The notes: generated by a model not told the origin, from the sequence alone. DNA of 64,000 nt from UBA1926 sp036732005 (GCA_036732005.1 DAINDF010000007.1:1-64000); one strand, 5' to 3'. Counted from the first letter of the stretch, positions 1 through 9,090 are shown. Made by a program: numbers and translations.

Positions 1-834
1 GTTCTCGGTGGTCGACGAATCAATAAAAAAAAAAGTGTTCAGGAAAGAAAGGAGCTGCGCGACGGTGCTGCCCGCGCAGACCTCGAACTCCACGACCGGG
101 ACCTGCGAGCCACCCCGGGTCGCCCCGTCCAGGCGGATCACCTGCCCCGCGGTGAAGAGCGCGCCGGCCGAGTCCGGGTCGGCCAGGGCGGTCAACGCGG
201 TCGTCGAGGCCGCGAACCCGCCCGTGAGCGTGCGCAGCCCCTCGGTCGCGGTGCCGAGCAGGCGAGTGACGCTGCCGGCCTCGGCGACATCGCCCCCGGC
301 GTTCAGGTTTCCGGCGGCGTGGACGATCGTGGTGGGCTCGGCGATCCTGAGCCTGCCGATGGGGATGCTCAGCATGGTGAGCGCGCCCTCGACGATGTTG
401 AAGTCGTCATCGACCCCGAACCCGAGCACACGCTCCCCGTTGATGGTGACGAGATTGTCGTCGGCGTCCTGCCGGAACGCGCCGTTGCGGGTGTAGAACT
501 GCTCGCCGCTCCGCTCGACGATGAAGAACCCGTCGCCGTCGATCGCCAGATCCCGTTGGTCGCCCGTCGGCGTGATGGACCCGACGCTGTGGTTCCGCTG
601 CGTCCCGCTGATGCCCACGCCGAGCCCGACCTGGTAAGGGTTGGTTCCCCCGATCGCGTCGCCGGGGGGCGAGCCCGGGCTGAAGTTGCGGGGAAAACGC
701 GTCTCGAGGTTCAGCCGCGTGGACTTGTACGCGGTCGTGTTGACATTGGCGATGTTGTTGCCGATGACATCGAGCCTTCTCGCGTGCGCCGAGAGCCCGC
801 TGAGCCCGGTGAAGAACGCGGTGGTGGACGCCAT
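1..834 (-). CDS. flgE: Flagellar hook protein FlgE, N-terminal part (runs off left edge)
   Basis: Hook subunit exported by the flagellar type III apparatus and polymerised into the hook. The first 278 codons are present and the frame is still open at the window edge. The N-terminus carries the rod/hook signature, with NNIAN at residues 26-30 and TTAYK at 33-37, followed by a DLAIDGDGFF segment typical of FlgE/F/G. Position directly after flgD and the small flg_new gene points to FlgE rather than FlgF or FlgG. The last ~45 bases before the edge are unusually AT-rich for this genome and include a run of ten T in the coding sense, translated FFF; a frame error there cannot be excluded. The start is ATG with a GGAGG-like site upstream. 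Confidence 0.9.
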   Translation of the reverse strand, partial: MASTTAFFTGLSGLSAHARRLDVIGNNIANVNTTAYKSTRLNLETRFPRNFSPGSPPGDAIGGTNPYQVGLGVGISGTQRNHSVGSITPTGDQRDLAIDGDGFFIVERSGEQFYTRNGAFRQDADDNLVTINGERVLGFGVDDDFNIVEGALTMLSIPIGRLRIAEPTTIVHAAGNLNAGGDVAEAGSVTRLLGTATEGLRTLTGGFAASTTALTALADPDSAGALFTAGQVIRLDGATRGGSQVPVVEFEVCAGSTVAQLLSFLNTFFFIDSSTTEN

Positions 835-860
835 GGGTTCGCTCCCTCCTCACGCCCGGC

Positions 861-1346
861 TCAGGCCGCGGCGTCCGCTCCCCGACCCGCCAACGCCGCG
901 AGCAGCGAGGCGTTGTCCGTGACCGACGCCGGCAGCGTCGCCGCCGCCGCGCCCCCGCCCGGCGCCGCCGCCCGGACCACCGCGTCGATGTTCACCGCCG
1001 CCCGCCCGTTCGAGAGGTCGACGGTCCCCGTGATGGTGCGCGTCAGGACATCGAACTCGAGCGCCAGGTCGTCCACGAGGATCACGCCGCGCGAGGCCCC
1101 CGCCGCCTCCAGCCTCGACGCCGCCTCGCCGACGCGGGTCATCTGCTCGTTGGTGAGGCTGACCCCGGCGCCCGCCTCGATCCGCACGGGCTCGCTCGCC
1201 CGGAGCGTCCCGCGTGACGCCCGCTCGAGCAATTCGGCGAACGACGCGCCCTCGATCGGCGCCTGCGCCCCGCCCCCGAACGCCCGGGCCGCGAGGCCCG
1301 CGCCCGAGCCCAGCAGCTTCAGCAGCGCCCCCGCCCCGAGCGTCAC
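861..1346 (-). CDS. Flagellar operon protein of the flg_new (TIGR02530) type
   Basis: Small 161-residue protein found between flgD and flgE in many flagellar operons; its exact role is not settled. The family signature is visible in the middle: a segment reading roughly SLTNEQMTRVGEA, then a stretch with GVILVDDLALEFDV, then NIDAVV (residues about 65-130). The C-terminus is Ala/Gly-rich. It begins with GTG overlapping the flgD stop codon, so the two are probably translationally coupled. Only family-level function can be given. Confidence 0.78.
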   Translation of the reverse strand: MTLGAGALLKLLGSGAGLAARAFGGGAQAPIEGASFAELLERASRGTLRASEPVRIEAGAGVSLTNEQMTRVGEAASRLEAAGASRGVILVDDLALEFDVLTRTITGTVDLSNGRAAVNIDAVVRAAAPGGGAAAATLPASVTDNASLLAALAGRGADAAA

Positions 1347-1798
1347 GGCGTCTCCTCCGTCTCGTCGGGGTCCTCATCGGGCGTCAGGGGCGCCACCACC
1401 TCGTCCACCCGGTCGAACGGCACGCGCGAACCGTCGAACAGGTTCAGCACGGGCCCCTCGCTCGTCCGGCTCACCGAGAGCACCACATCGATCCGGCGTT
1501 CACCGTCGGCCGTCCGCCCGCTCACGAGCGTCCCGATCAGGTTCGCCGCCGACGCGAACTCGTTCGACTCGATCATCGAATCCAGCGACTCGAGCATCGA
1601 CTCGTCCGACTCGATCGACCGGATCGTCGAGATCTGACCCAGCAGTTGTTCCGTGTCGTTCGGCTCGAGCGGGTCCTGGCTCGTGAGCTCACTCAGAATG
1701 ATGCTGAGGAACTCGTTCGAACTGATCTGCGAGAACCCCTGCGTGGGTTCGCGCACCGAGGGCGCCCCCAGCGTGCTGGGTGTACCGATCGCGCTCAT
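1343..1798 (-). CDS. flgD: Flagellar hook-capping protein FlgD, short form
   Basis: Cap protein needed for assembly of FlgE into the hook. The conserved N-terminal segment is clear: NEFLSIILSELTSQDPLEPND at about residues 27-48, then an amphipathic region. At 151 residues it is much shorter than the usual FlgD of about 220. Only a single beta-rich segment (about 85-135) follows, so the FlgD Ig-like insert of larger members appears to be missing. The tail is acidic (DEDPDETEE). It sits between fliK and the flg_new gene in the standard order and overlaps the next gene by four bases. Start ATG. Confidence 0.88.
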   Translation of the reverse strand: MSAIGTPSTLGAPSVREPTQGFSQISSNEFLSIILSELTSQDPLEPNDTEQLLGQISTIRSIESDESMLESLDSMIESNEFASAANLIGTLVSGRTADGERRIDVVLSVSRTSEGPVLNLFDGSRVPFDRVDEVVAPLTPDEDPDETEETP

Positions 1799-1845
1799 GG
1801 CTCGGGCCTCCGATCGGCGCGGCCGCGCGGGTCAGCCCCGGCGCC

Positions 1846-3072
1846 TCACGCCACCGTGTCCAGACGGATCGACACCGCGCCCGCGCTCCGCAGGGGCAGA
1901 GGGTCCATCGGTCCACTCATCGGCATCCACCCGGGCTCCGCCGGATCGAGCTCACCTCCGGGCCGGCGCGGCTCCGCACGCCGATCGGGCATCCCTGCCC
2001 ACGCCCGTCCCTGGTCGCCGTTCCACGGCGACCGTCCGTCCGCGGCCTCCCTGCCGCCGCCGCCGGGAGAATCCTGAGCCGGCATCCGCCAGCCCCCGGG
2101 GCGTTCGTCCGCGTCGGTCTGAGCATCCCGCTCGCCCGCCGAGGACGCGATCTCCAACTTCTCCACCCTCAGCCCGCGTTGCTCCAGCATCGCGCGCAGA
2201 CGGTCTAGATTCTGATTCAGCAACTCGCGTGCCTGTTCCTGCTCGGCCTCGATCCGTGCGCTCACCACGCCTTCATGGATGTTCAGGTCCACACGCACCC
2301 GCCCCAGCGACTCCGGGTTGAGCGAGATTTGCACGCTCCCCCCGCCGCGCCCAAGCAGCGTCGCGAGACCCTTGGCGACCTGCGGCGCAATCTCCGGCTG
2401 CTCACCGCGCAGAATCGGCGGTTTCGTGGGCGCGGGCTGTGCGCCGCCGATCTGCGCCCGCGCCGCGCGGGCCTGGGCCCCGAGCCACGCGAATCCGGAC
2501 GCCGATCCGCTACCGGGCCCACTCGCCGTCGGCCCCACCGCCTTGACCGCGCCCGCAGCGGCGTTCGACGCGGGCTCCGCGCTCCGCGTGGCGGCGCCCC
2601 CGGTCTCCGGTATCGCCGCCGCCGTCGGCGATGCGGAGGATGGCCGTGCGCTCTCGCCAACCGGCTTGATGGCCTCAGGAGCCGGCCTTTCCGCCCGGGC
2701 CGTGGCGTTCGCCCCAGCGACACCCTCCCGAGGCGCGCGCGCCGGCCGCGATTCAGGGCTCTTCGTTTCCTGAGCGATCCGTGTGTCTTGGGGATCCTGC
2801 GCGGCCGGCGCCGACGAGACCCGGGGTCGGTCGGGTTCGGGGCGTGCGGCCGGCGCTTCAGTCAGGGAGGGCCCCGAGTAGGCCTGCTCCGTCGCGTGGG
2901 CGAGGGGGTCGGCCATCCGGCGCTCCGCCCGCGACCGCGCCCCATCGGGCCCGGGTTCCTGTGAAGAGAACGCCCCCAGGAGGTTCATGAAGGCCGCCGC
3001 CGAGTCGGCCCGCTGCCAAGCGGGCGCAGCCCCCGCGGGGCTCTGGGCAGGATTCACCGGGACGACGCGCAA
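1846..3072 (-). CDS. fliK: Flagellar hook-length control protein FliK
   Basis: Secreted ruler and substrate-specificity switch for the flagellar export gate. The 408-residue protein has a long low-complexity Ala/Pro-rich N-terminal part (residues 1-240), as expected for the ruler. A conserved Flg_hook C-terminal domain follows (about 245-320), with QISLNPESLGRVRVDL and then a helix ending LRAMLEQRGLRVEKLEI. An unstructured tail of about 80 residues comes last. The apparent start is TTG with GAGG upstream; an internal GTG five codons in is an alternative. Flanked by flgD and the motE/ylxF-like gene, matching Bacillus order. Confidence 0.88.
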   Translation of the reverse strand: MRVVPVNPAQSPAGAAPAWQRADSAAAFMNLLGAFSSQEPGPDGARSRAERRMADPLAHATEQAYSGPSLTEAPAARPEPDRPRVSSAPAAQDPQDTRIAQETKSPESRPARAPREGVAGANATARAERPAPEAIKPVGESARPSSASPTAAAIPETGGAATRSAEPASNAAAGAVKAVGPTASGPGSGSASGFAWLGAQARAARAQIGGAQPAPTKPPILRGEQPEIAPQVAKGLATLLGRGGGSVQISLNPESLGRVRVDLNIHEGVVSARIEAEQEQARELLNQNLDRLRAMLEQRGLRVEKLEIASSAGERDAQTDADERPGGWRMPAQDSPGGGGREAADGRSPWNGDQGRAWAGMPDRRAEPRRPGGELDPAEPGWMPMSGPMDPLPLRSAGAVSIRLDTVA

Positions 3073-3084
3073 GGACGGAGCCTC

Positions 3085-3765
3085 TCAGTTCGTCGGGGCC
3101 TCAAGACCCCGAAGCCTGATGGCCTCTAGCAACTCGGCTGCCACATCGGGCTGCCCGTCCGCGATGAACTCGTCCAGGATCTTGGTCCGCTGCCTCGGCT
3201 TCATCGCGTTCAGGTAGGACACCACCTGCTCGCGGTTCTCGTCAAGCAGTTCGACCAGCGTCTGCTTCGCCTCGGCGGACTTGAGCGTCTCGAGCACCCC
3301 CACCGCCCTGGAGAACTGCTCGTCCCCCTCGATCCGGGCGATCTCCTCACGCATCGCCTTGAACGCGTCCCGCTCCAATTCGAAGGCCTGCCGCTCCTCG
3401 TCCAGCCGGCGACGCTCACGGCTGAGCGTCTCCGTCAGGTTCTTCACCTCGCGCTTGAGCCGCTCGAGCCGCTGCAGGTCGATCGCCGAGGTCTCGACCC
3501 GAAGGCTCAGCTCCTCCGACGCCGTGACCGGGGGCTGGGACATCAGCGCGATCTCCGCCTCGCGGGAGGCGTCGGCCTCACGCTGCTGCGCCTCGGCGGA
3601 CTCGCGCGCCGCCTGCTCGGCGATCGTCTCCCCCAGCATCGCCCGGATGGCCTGAACCCGCTCGGCGTCGATCCGCCCCGAGAAATGCAGCCACCAGACG
3701 AACCCGACGATCGCGATCAGGTTCGCCAGCGCCACGCCCGTGATGACATTCCATGCCGCTTTCAT
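3085..3765 (-). CDS. MotE/YlxF-like flagellar operon protein
   Basis: Membrane-anchored coiled-coil protein of 226 residues. There is one transmembrane helix near the N-terminus (about residues 8-27), a long charged coiled coil rich in Glu and Arg (about 45-160), and a C-terminal MgtE-N-like domain (about 160-220) with KSAEAKQTLVELLDEN and PRQRTKILDEF. Members of this group sit between fliJ and fliK (ylxF in Bacillus) and in some bacteria act as MotE chaperones for the stator protein MotC. Which role applies here is not shown by sequence. Its ATG overlaps the fliJ stop. Confidence 0.75.
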   Translation of the reverse strand: MKAAWNVITGVALANLIAIVGFVWWLHFSGRIDAERVQAIRAMLGETIAEQAARESAEAQQREADASREAEIALMSQPPVTASEELSLRVETSAIDLQRLERLKREVKNLTETLSRERRRLDEERQAFELERDAFKAMREEIARIEGDEQFSRAVGVLETLKSAEAKQTLVELLDENREQVVSYLNAMKPRQRTKILDEFIADGQPDVAAELLEAIRLRGLEAPTN

Positions 3766-4232
3766 GCGTGCGCCTCCCGCCCGTGCCGCAGGACGACGAT
3801 CTCGTCCAGATCGGCCTGTTCACGCCGCATCTGGTCGCGTCGCCATTCCTCCAGGCGCTTCTCCTTGAGGAGTTCGATCGCGCGCCGTCTCGTCGTGCGC
3901 CCCAGCAGTTCGACCCGGGCCGCGTCGAGCCTCCCGTAGACGCCCTTGAGGCGGATCACCGCCCGCTGGGCCCGGCTGATCAGGTGCAGCGACGCGTTCG
4001 CCTGCACGCGGACCGCCCGCAGATCGACCGGGACACCGACGCCCGCCCGCTCGGCCCCGAGCCGCTCGGCCAGGTCCTGCTTCTCCTCGACGATCGCCTC
4101 CTGGTACCGCCTGATCTCGGCCTCGATCGCGAGCCGCTCGCGCTCGATCTCCGCCACGCGGGTCATCTGCTCGCGCTCCTCGTGCAGCCTCTTGCGGAGA
4201 AGGGCCTCGAGTTCGAACTCGAACACCGCCAT
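3762..4232 (-). CDS. fliJ: Flagellar export chaperone FliJ
   Basis: Coiled-coil stalk protein that sits in the FliI hexamer and links the ATPase to the FlhA export gate. The 156 residues are nearly all predicted helix, with heavy Glu/Arg/Gln content and LLRKRLHEEREQ near the N-terminus, as usual for the family (about 145 residues). The ATG at 4232 overlaps the fliI stop as TGATG; a GTG one codon earlier is also possible. Assignment rests on coiled-coil character plus position between fliI and the motE-like gene. Confidence 0.82.
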   Translation of the reverse strand: MAVFEFELEALLRKRLHEEREQMTRVAEIERERLAIEAEIRRYQEAIVEEKQDLAERLGAERAGVGVPVDLRAVRVQANASLHLISRAQRAVIRLKGVYGRLDAARVELLGRTTRRRAIELLKEKRLEEWRRDQMRREQADLDEIVVLRHGREAHA

Positions 4233-5608
4233 CACCGCCTCCTCTCACCCCGGCCGGCCCGGGCCGCGGCCTGCCCGTCCTGCCGTCGCCGCTGCACTTC
4301 CTCGCCCGTCTGCATCGCGATCTTGATGAGCAGCTCCCGGCTCGCCTCGAAGGGCGCGGGCTCGTCCCGCCCCTGGCGGAGCAGGTCGTTGATGGCCGGC
4401 GCGAAGTCGATCGCGACATCGGTCTCCGCGTCCGACCCCCGGGCGTACGCGCCGATCTGCACCAACTCCTCGACCTCGCGGTACAGCGCCATCATGCGCA
4501 CGATCTGCCTCGCCGCCGCGGTGTGCGTCCGGTCGCAGATCGCCTCGGCGACGCGGCTGACCGAGTCGAGCACATCGACCGCGGGGAAGTGCCCCTTCTG
4601 CGCGAGCTTGCGTTCCAGGATCACATGCCCGTCGAGGATCCCCCGGGCCGCGTCCGCCACGGGCTCGGTCATGTCGTCGCCCTCGACGAGGATCGTGTAT
4701 AGCCCGGTGACCGAGCCCCGCCCCCCGTCGATCACCCCCGCCCGCTCCAGCAGCAGGGGCATCTCCGCGAACACGCTCGGCGTGTAGCCCCGCGTCGACG
4801 GGGGCTCGCCCACGCTGAGCCCGACCTGACGCTGCGCGTGCGCGAACCGCGTCACCGAGTCCATCATCAGCATGACATCAAAACCCTGGTCGCGGAAGTG
4901 CTCCGCCGCGGCGCACGCGAGCCTCGCCGCCCGCAGCCGCAGCAGCGGCGATTCGTCGCCCGTCGCGACCACCACCACCGACCGCTGACGCCCCTCGTCC
5001 CCCAGGCTCTCCTCGATGAACTCGCGCACCTCGCGGCCCCGCTCGCCGATCAGCGCGATCACGCTCACATCCGCCGAGGTCCCCCGCGCGATCTGCCCCA
5101 GCAGCGTGCTCTTGCCCACGCCCGGGCCCGCGAAGATCCCCAGCCGCTGCCCCTTGCCCACCGGCGTCATCAGGTCGATCGAGCGCACCCCCGTCCGCAG
5201 CGGCTGCGCGATCCGCGAGCGCCGCATCGCCGCGATCGGCGCCGGCGCGAGCGCACGACGCACGCAGTCCCGCACCGGGCCGGCCCCGTCGATCGGGTCG
5301 CCCAGCCCGTTCAGGACACGCCCCAGCATCGCTTTGCCGACCGGCGCGGTCGGGTTCGGCTGGCGCAGGCGGACCGCCTGCCCGGGACGAACACCCGCGA
5401 GCCCGCCGTAGGTCATCACCACCGAGCGCCCCCCCGCGAACCCGGTGACCTCGCCGAGCGTCGCCCCGTCGATCTCCACCAGCGCCCCGACCGGCGCCGG
5501 CAGCTCATCGACCAACACCGTCAGCCCACGCAGCGACTCCACGCGCCCCGAGATCCCGAAGGGCTCGGCCTCCCGCAGCGCCGCGATCTCGCCCGCAAGC
5601 ACCGTCAC
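4232..5608 (-). CDS. fliI: Flagellum-specific ATPase FliI
   Basis: Cytoplasmic F1-beta-like ATPase that promotes entry of export substrates into the flagellar type III system. The 458-residue length is normal. Walker A reads GPGVGKSTLLG (around residue 165) and Walker B MLMMDSVTRFA (around 250). The family-specific segments PPSTRGYTPSVFA, SVTGLYTILVEGDD and GHVILERKLA are all present. The GTG start at 5608 overlaps the fliH stop and begins just before the first conserved beta-strand. A longer frame upstream is open but has no family similarity. Confidence 0.95.
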   Translation of the reverse strand: MTVLAGEIAALREAEPFGISGRVESLRGLTVLVDELPAPVGALVEIDGATLGEVTGFAGGRSVVMTYGGLAGVRPGQAVRLRQPNPTAPVGKAMLGRVLNGLGDPIDGAGPVRDCVRRALAPAPIAAMRRSRIAQPLRTGVRSIDLMTPVGKGQRLGIFAGPGVGKSTLLGQIARGTSADVSVIALIGERGREVREFIEESLGDEGRQRSVVVVATGDESPLLRLRAARLACAAAEHFRDQGFDVMLMMDSVTRFAHAQRQVGLSVGEPPSTRGYTPSVFAEMPLLLERAGVIDGGRGSVTGLYTILVEGDDMTEPVADAARGILDGHVILERKLAQKGHFPAVDVLDSVSRVAEAICDRTHTAAARQIVRMMALYREVEELVQIGAYARGSDAETDVAIDFAPAINDLLRQGRDEPAPFEASRELLIKIAMQTGEEVQRRRQDGQAAARAGRGERRR

Positions 5609-6327
5609 GGCCCTTCGCCCCCTCCGCCCCGCCCGGGCACCAGCGCCTCCACCAGCCGGTCGATCTGCGTCGACAACGACGCGTCGATCACCCCGCCGCC
5701 CGGCAGACTGAGCACGCACGAGCCCCGCCCCACCGAGGCATCGGCAAGGAGCTCGGCGTGCTCGGTCGACCCCACCCTCGCGAGCAGCCCGGGCAGGGCG
5801 CGGCGTGCCTGCGACTCGTCCTCGGGATGAACGCTGAAGACCGCGCGTGTCGGCCTCACCGCCGCCCGCAGCGCCGCCTCCATCTGATCCGCCACCACCC
5901 CGGGGTCCAATTCCACCACGCGCTTGGTCACCCGCTCTGCGAACACCGCGGCGAGCCGGACGATGTCCGCCTTCGCCTCGGCGATCATCCGCTCACGCTC
6001 GCCCTCGAACCGCGCGAGCGCCTGCCCCCACGCCTCAAGCAGCGCCGCCAACTCCGCCGAGCCCTCCGCAAGCGCGCTCGACCGCCCGTCCTCGTGCCCC
6101 TTCGCCCGCCCCTCGGCCAGCCCCCGCGCAAAGCCCTCGGCGTGCCCCCGCTCGGCGCCGTCGGCAAGAAGCCGACCCCGCTCCGCGTTGGCCGCGGCGA
6201 GGATCGACGCCGCCTCCTCCCGCGCCCGGGCCACGATCCCCGCCCCTTCCCGGCTGAGATCGCCCAGATGCAGCGCGACCGCGTTCTTCGCGAGGTGGCC
6301 CGCCTCCGCCTGCTTGATCAGCGCCAT
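5605..6327 (-). CDS. fliH: Flagellar assembly protein FliH
   Basis: Negative regulator and tether of the FliI ATPase at the C-ring. The 240 residues include a helical N-terminal half with the glycine-spaced repeats typical of FliH: GFARGLAEGRAKGHEDG at about 80-96, a GxxxG series. A C-terminal domain with the V-ATPase E-like pattern follows (DIVRLAAVFAERVTKRVVELDP near 125-146). Overlaps the fliI start by four bases and is separated from fliG by 12 bases. The glycine-repeat segment and position make the call firm. Confidence 0.88.
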   Translation of the reverse strand: MALIKQAEAGHLAKNAVALHLGDLSREGAGIVARAREEAASILAAANAERGRLLADGAERGHAEGFARGLAEGRAKGHEDGRSSALAEGSAELAALLEAWGQALARFEGERERMIAEAKADIVRLAAVFAERVTKRVVELDPGVVADQMEAALRAAVRPTRAVFSVHPEDESQARRALPGLLARVGSTEHAELLADASVGRGSCVLSLPGGGVIDASLSTQIDRLVEALVPGRGGGGEGP

Positions 6328-6339
6328 CCCGCCCCCCGG

Positions 6340-7380
6340 TCAGACCACCAGGTCCGAATCGCCGCCGCGGCCCTGGATCACGACATCGCCCGACTCCTCG
6401 AGGCGGCGCACGATGTCGACGATCCGCTGCTGCGCCGCCTCGACATCGCTGACCCGCACCGGGCCCATGAACTCCATGTCCTCCTTGATCATCGCCGCCG
6501 CGCGCTCGGACATGTTCGTGAAGATCTTCGACTTCAGGTCCTCGCTCGCGGTCTTGAGCGCGATCGCCAGCTCGTCGTTCTCGACCTCCTTGAGCACCGC
6601 CTGGATGCCCTTGTCATTGACGAGCATGATGTCCTCGAAGACGAACATCAGCCGGCGGATGTCCTCGACCAGGTCGGGGTCGTCGCTCTCCAGCCCCTCC
6701 ATGATCGCCTTCTCCGTCGCCCGATCGACGAGATTCAGCACCTCGGCCACGGTCGGCACGCCGCCCGCCTTCTCCATGCTCTGCATCAGCATGCTCGAGA
6801 GCCGGCTCTCCAGCCCCCGCTCGACCTCGCGGATCACCTCGGGGTTCGTCTGCTCCATGTTCGCGATCCGCTTGATCACCTCGAGCTGCTTGGCGAGCGG
6901 AAGCCCGACCAGGATCTCCGACGCCTTGTGGTGCGCCAGGTGACACAGGATCAACGCGATCGTCTGCGGGTGCTCGTCCTGGATGAAGGTCAGCAGGTTC
7001 TCGCTCTCCGCCCGCTGAAGGAACGAGAACGGCGTCTTCTGCACCTGCGTCTGGATCTGCTGGAGCACCCGCTCGGCCTGCTTGGGGTCCATGCTGTTCA
7101 TCAGGACCTGCTTGGCGAAGTCCAGGTTCCCCTCGTTGAGGTACTGGCTCGCCACCGAGATCCCGTAGAACTCCTCGATCACCGCGAACTGCAGCGGCTC
7201 GGGCACCCGCCCAAGCCCCGCCAGCTCCCGCATCAACTCCTCGACCGCCTCGCTCTCCATCTGCTGGAGCACCGACGACGCCGCCTCTTCCCCCACCGCC
7301 ACCAGCAGGATCGCCGCCTTGGTGATCCCGTCCAGCTCGGACGCGTTCGTCGGGAGTTTCTCGTGGGGTCTTCTCGGCAC
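6340..7380 (-). CDS. fliG: Flagellar motor switch protein FliG
   Basis: Rotor protein of the C-ring that interacts with the stator and with the MS-ring protein FliF. The 346 residues match the family length. The N-terminal domain begins ITKAAILLVAVGEEAAS; the middle domain has the EHPQTIALILCHL motif (around residue 138); the C-terminal torque helix region shows MFVFEDIMLVNDKGIQAVLKEV (around 240-262). The start is GTG with an AGG-containing site upstream, 9 bases after the fliF stop. Confidence 0.95.
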   Translation of the reverse strand: MPRRPHEKLPTNASELDGITKAAILLVAVGEEAASSVLQQMESEAVEELMRELAGLGRVPEPLQFAVIEEFYGISVASQYLNEGNLDFAKQVLMNSMDPKQAERVLQQIQTQVQKTPFSFLQRAESENLLTFIQDEHPQTIALILCHLAHHKASEILVGLPLAKQLEVIKRIANMEQTNPEVIREVERGLESRLSSMLMQSMEKAGGVPTVAEVLNLVDRATEKAIMEGLESDDPDLVEDIRRLMFVFEDIMLVNDKGIQAVLKEVENDELAIALKTASEDLKSKIFTNMSERAAAMIKEDMEFMGPVRVSDVEAAQQRIVDIVRRLEESGDVVIQGRGGDSDLVV

Positions 7381-7389
7381 GGCGGGGCC

Positions 7390-9090
7390 TCACTCCTCGG
7401 CGACAACCCAACGCTTCAGCAGCGACGCCGCCTTCTGCGGCTCCGCCTTGATCAGCACGCCGATCTGGTCCAGCATCTTGTTCCGCTCGATGTCCGCCTC
7501 CCCGATCTCGATCCCCGAGAGCGCGCTCTCACCCTCCTCGGCCTCGCCGACGAGGTCGGAATCGGTCTCCAGGTTGGGGGGCAGACCGACGAGTTCCTCC
7601 GCCGTCGGCAGCTCAACCTTCTTCGCCGACCGCCGAACCATCATCACCATCATCGTCAACGCCACCGCCGCCAGCCCCACGAGCAGACCCGTGCCGACCA
7701 GCCCGCCGCCCCCGCCGAGTGCGCCGTCGCCCCCGATCAGCCCCATCACACCGCCCCCGCCCCCGCCCCCACCCCCGGCCGCCGCGAGCACCTGTGTCGG
7801 GATCATCGCCACCTCCACCTCACCGCCGACCAGAGCGGCGTCGGCGCCGCGCGCCTTGAGGTGGGGGAGAACGCTCGCCTCGATCTGCGCCCGAAGATCA
7901 TCAAACCTGGCACGGACCGCCTGCGGCGTCGGGTTCTCGGGCTTGCCACCGTCCGGCGGAGTCGACTCAAGCCGGACCAACTCCGCGACATACGACTCCG
8001 GCACATTCACCGACGCCGCCAGGAAGGTCGGCATCCCCCGGGGGTCGACCAGGTCGCGCACCGTCGTCCCGATCGCGTTCTCGAACTCTGTCTGGCTCTC
8101 TTCCTGCTCGCTCGCCTTGCTCGCCGCCGAGGTCCCCTGGTTGATGTCCGCGCCCTGCATCGAGCGGACGCCCGGCTCGGCCCCGCGGGCCGCCCCGCCC
8201 TGGGACGACGAGGTCGCCGTCTCGGACCTGATGAGCGAGACCGTCCCGGCGTTCTCCTTGAGATACTGCCGCGTCTGCTCGCTGACGCGCGTGACATCCA
8301 CCTCCGCCGTCACCGCGACGATCACACCCGGGATGTACGCGAGCAGGCCCTCGAGCTTCCGCCGCGTCTCGTTCTCCACCTTCGCCCGCTGGTCGAGGTA
8401 GGTGTTCGCGTGCATCAGCGACTCGTCGGTCACCCGGTGCTGCCGCCGCGTCACCCCGTCGATCACCGAGACATGCTCGGGGAGCAGCCCGCTCCTCGCC
8501 CCGGCCACCAGCGAGGCGACCGCGTCCACCGTCGCCTGGTCAAGCGCCCGACCCCCGTCGGGGAAGACCGTCACCGACGCGCTCGGCTCCCGCGTCGTCC
8601 GCCCGAGGCCCTGCTGCTCCGGCGCGTCGATGATCACGCTCGCCGAGCGGACCCCACGGAACTGCCCGATCACCCGGCTCAACTCGTTCTGCAGCGCGAA
8701 GATGTATTGCTGCCGGTGCTGCTCCCGGCTGTGCCGCCAGTCCTGCTTGGCGAGCAGGTTGTTGAACAGGATCGTCGTGTCGTCCGGGAGATTCCCCGAC
8801 TCGCCCAGCTGCGCGATCGCGTCCCGCTGCGAGCCCTCCGGCACGAACAGCCCGCCCTCCCGGATCTCCGACTTGATCCCCGCGACCTGCAGCGCCAGCA
8901 GCACCCGGGGCTGGTCCTCCGGGCCGATCCCCGGCAGGGGCACCATCCTCGGCCCGCCCGCGTACTGCGTCACCAGGAACAGCGCCATCAGCGCGATCAC
9001 CGCCGTGCTGCCAACCAGCAGCCGCTGCGTCACGCTCAGCTTCCCGAGATAGGTCCTGATCTCTGCCAGAACCCGCCGCGCCTGCTCCAT
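7390..9090 (-). CDS. fliF: Flagellar MS-ring protein FliF
   Basis: Inner-membrane ring protein that forms the base of the flagellum. The 566-residue protein has an N-terminal transmembrane helix (about residues 22-42), ring-building motifs (a YscJ-like segment with DDTTILFNNLLAKQDW and VIIDAPEQQ), and a second membrane helix near 467-487. A C-terminal cytoplasmic tail of about 80 residues should bind FliG. Just before the second helix lies a glycine-rich linker with a run of nine Gly (near 433), which is unusual. The ATG at 9090 is chosen because GGAGG lies nine bases upstream; the frame stays open 15 codons further. A 200-base gap with no gene separates it from fliE. Confidence 0.93.
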   Translation of the reverse strand: MEQARRVLAEIRTYLGKLSVTQRLLVGSTAVIALMALFLVTQYAGGPRMVPLPGIGPEDQPRVLLALQVAGIKSEIREGGLFVPEGSQRDAIAQLGESGNLPDDTTILFNNLLAKQDWRHSREQHRQQYIFALQNELSRVIGQFRGVRSASVIIDAPEQQGLGRTTREPSASVTVFPDGGRALDQATVDAVASLVAGARSGLLPEHVSVIDGVTRRQHRVTDESLMHANTYLDQRAKVENETRRKLEGLLAYIPGVIVAVTAEVDVTRVSEQTRQYLKENAGTVSLIRSETATSSSQGGAARGAEPGVRSMQGADINQGTSAASKASEQEESQTEFENAIGTTVRDLVDPRGMPTFLAASVNVPESYVAELVRLESTPPDGGKPENPTPQAVRARFDDLRAQIEASVLPHLKARGADAALVGGEVEVAMIPTQVLAAAGGGGGGGGGVMGLIGGDGALGGGGGLVGTGLLVGLAAVALTMMVMMVRRSAKKVELPTAEELVGLPPNLETDSDLVGEAEEGESALSGIEIGEADIERNKMLDQIGVLIKAEPQKAASLLKRWVVAEE

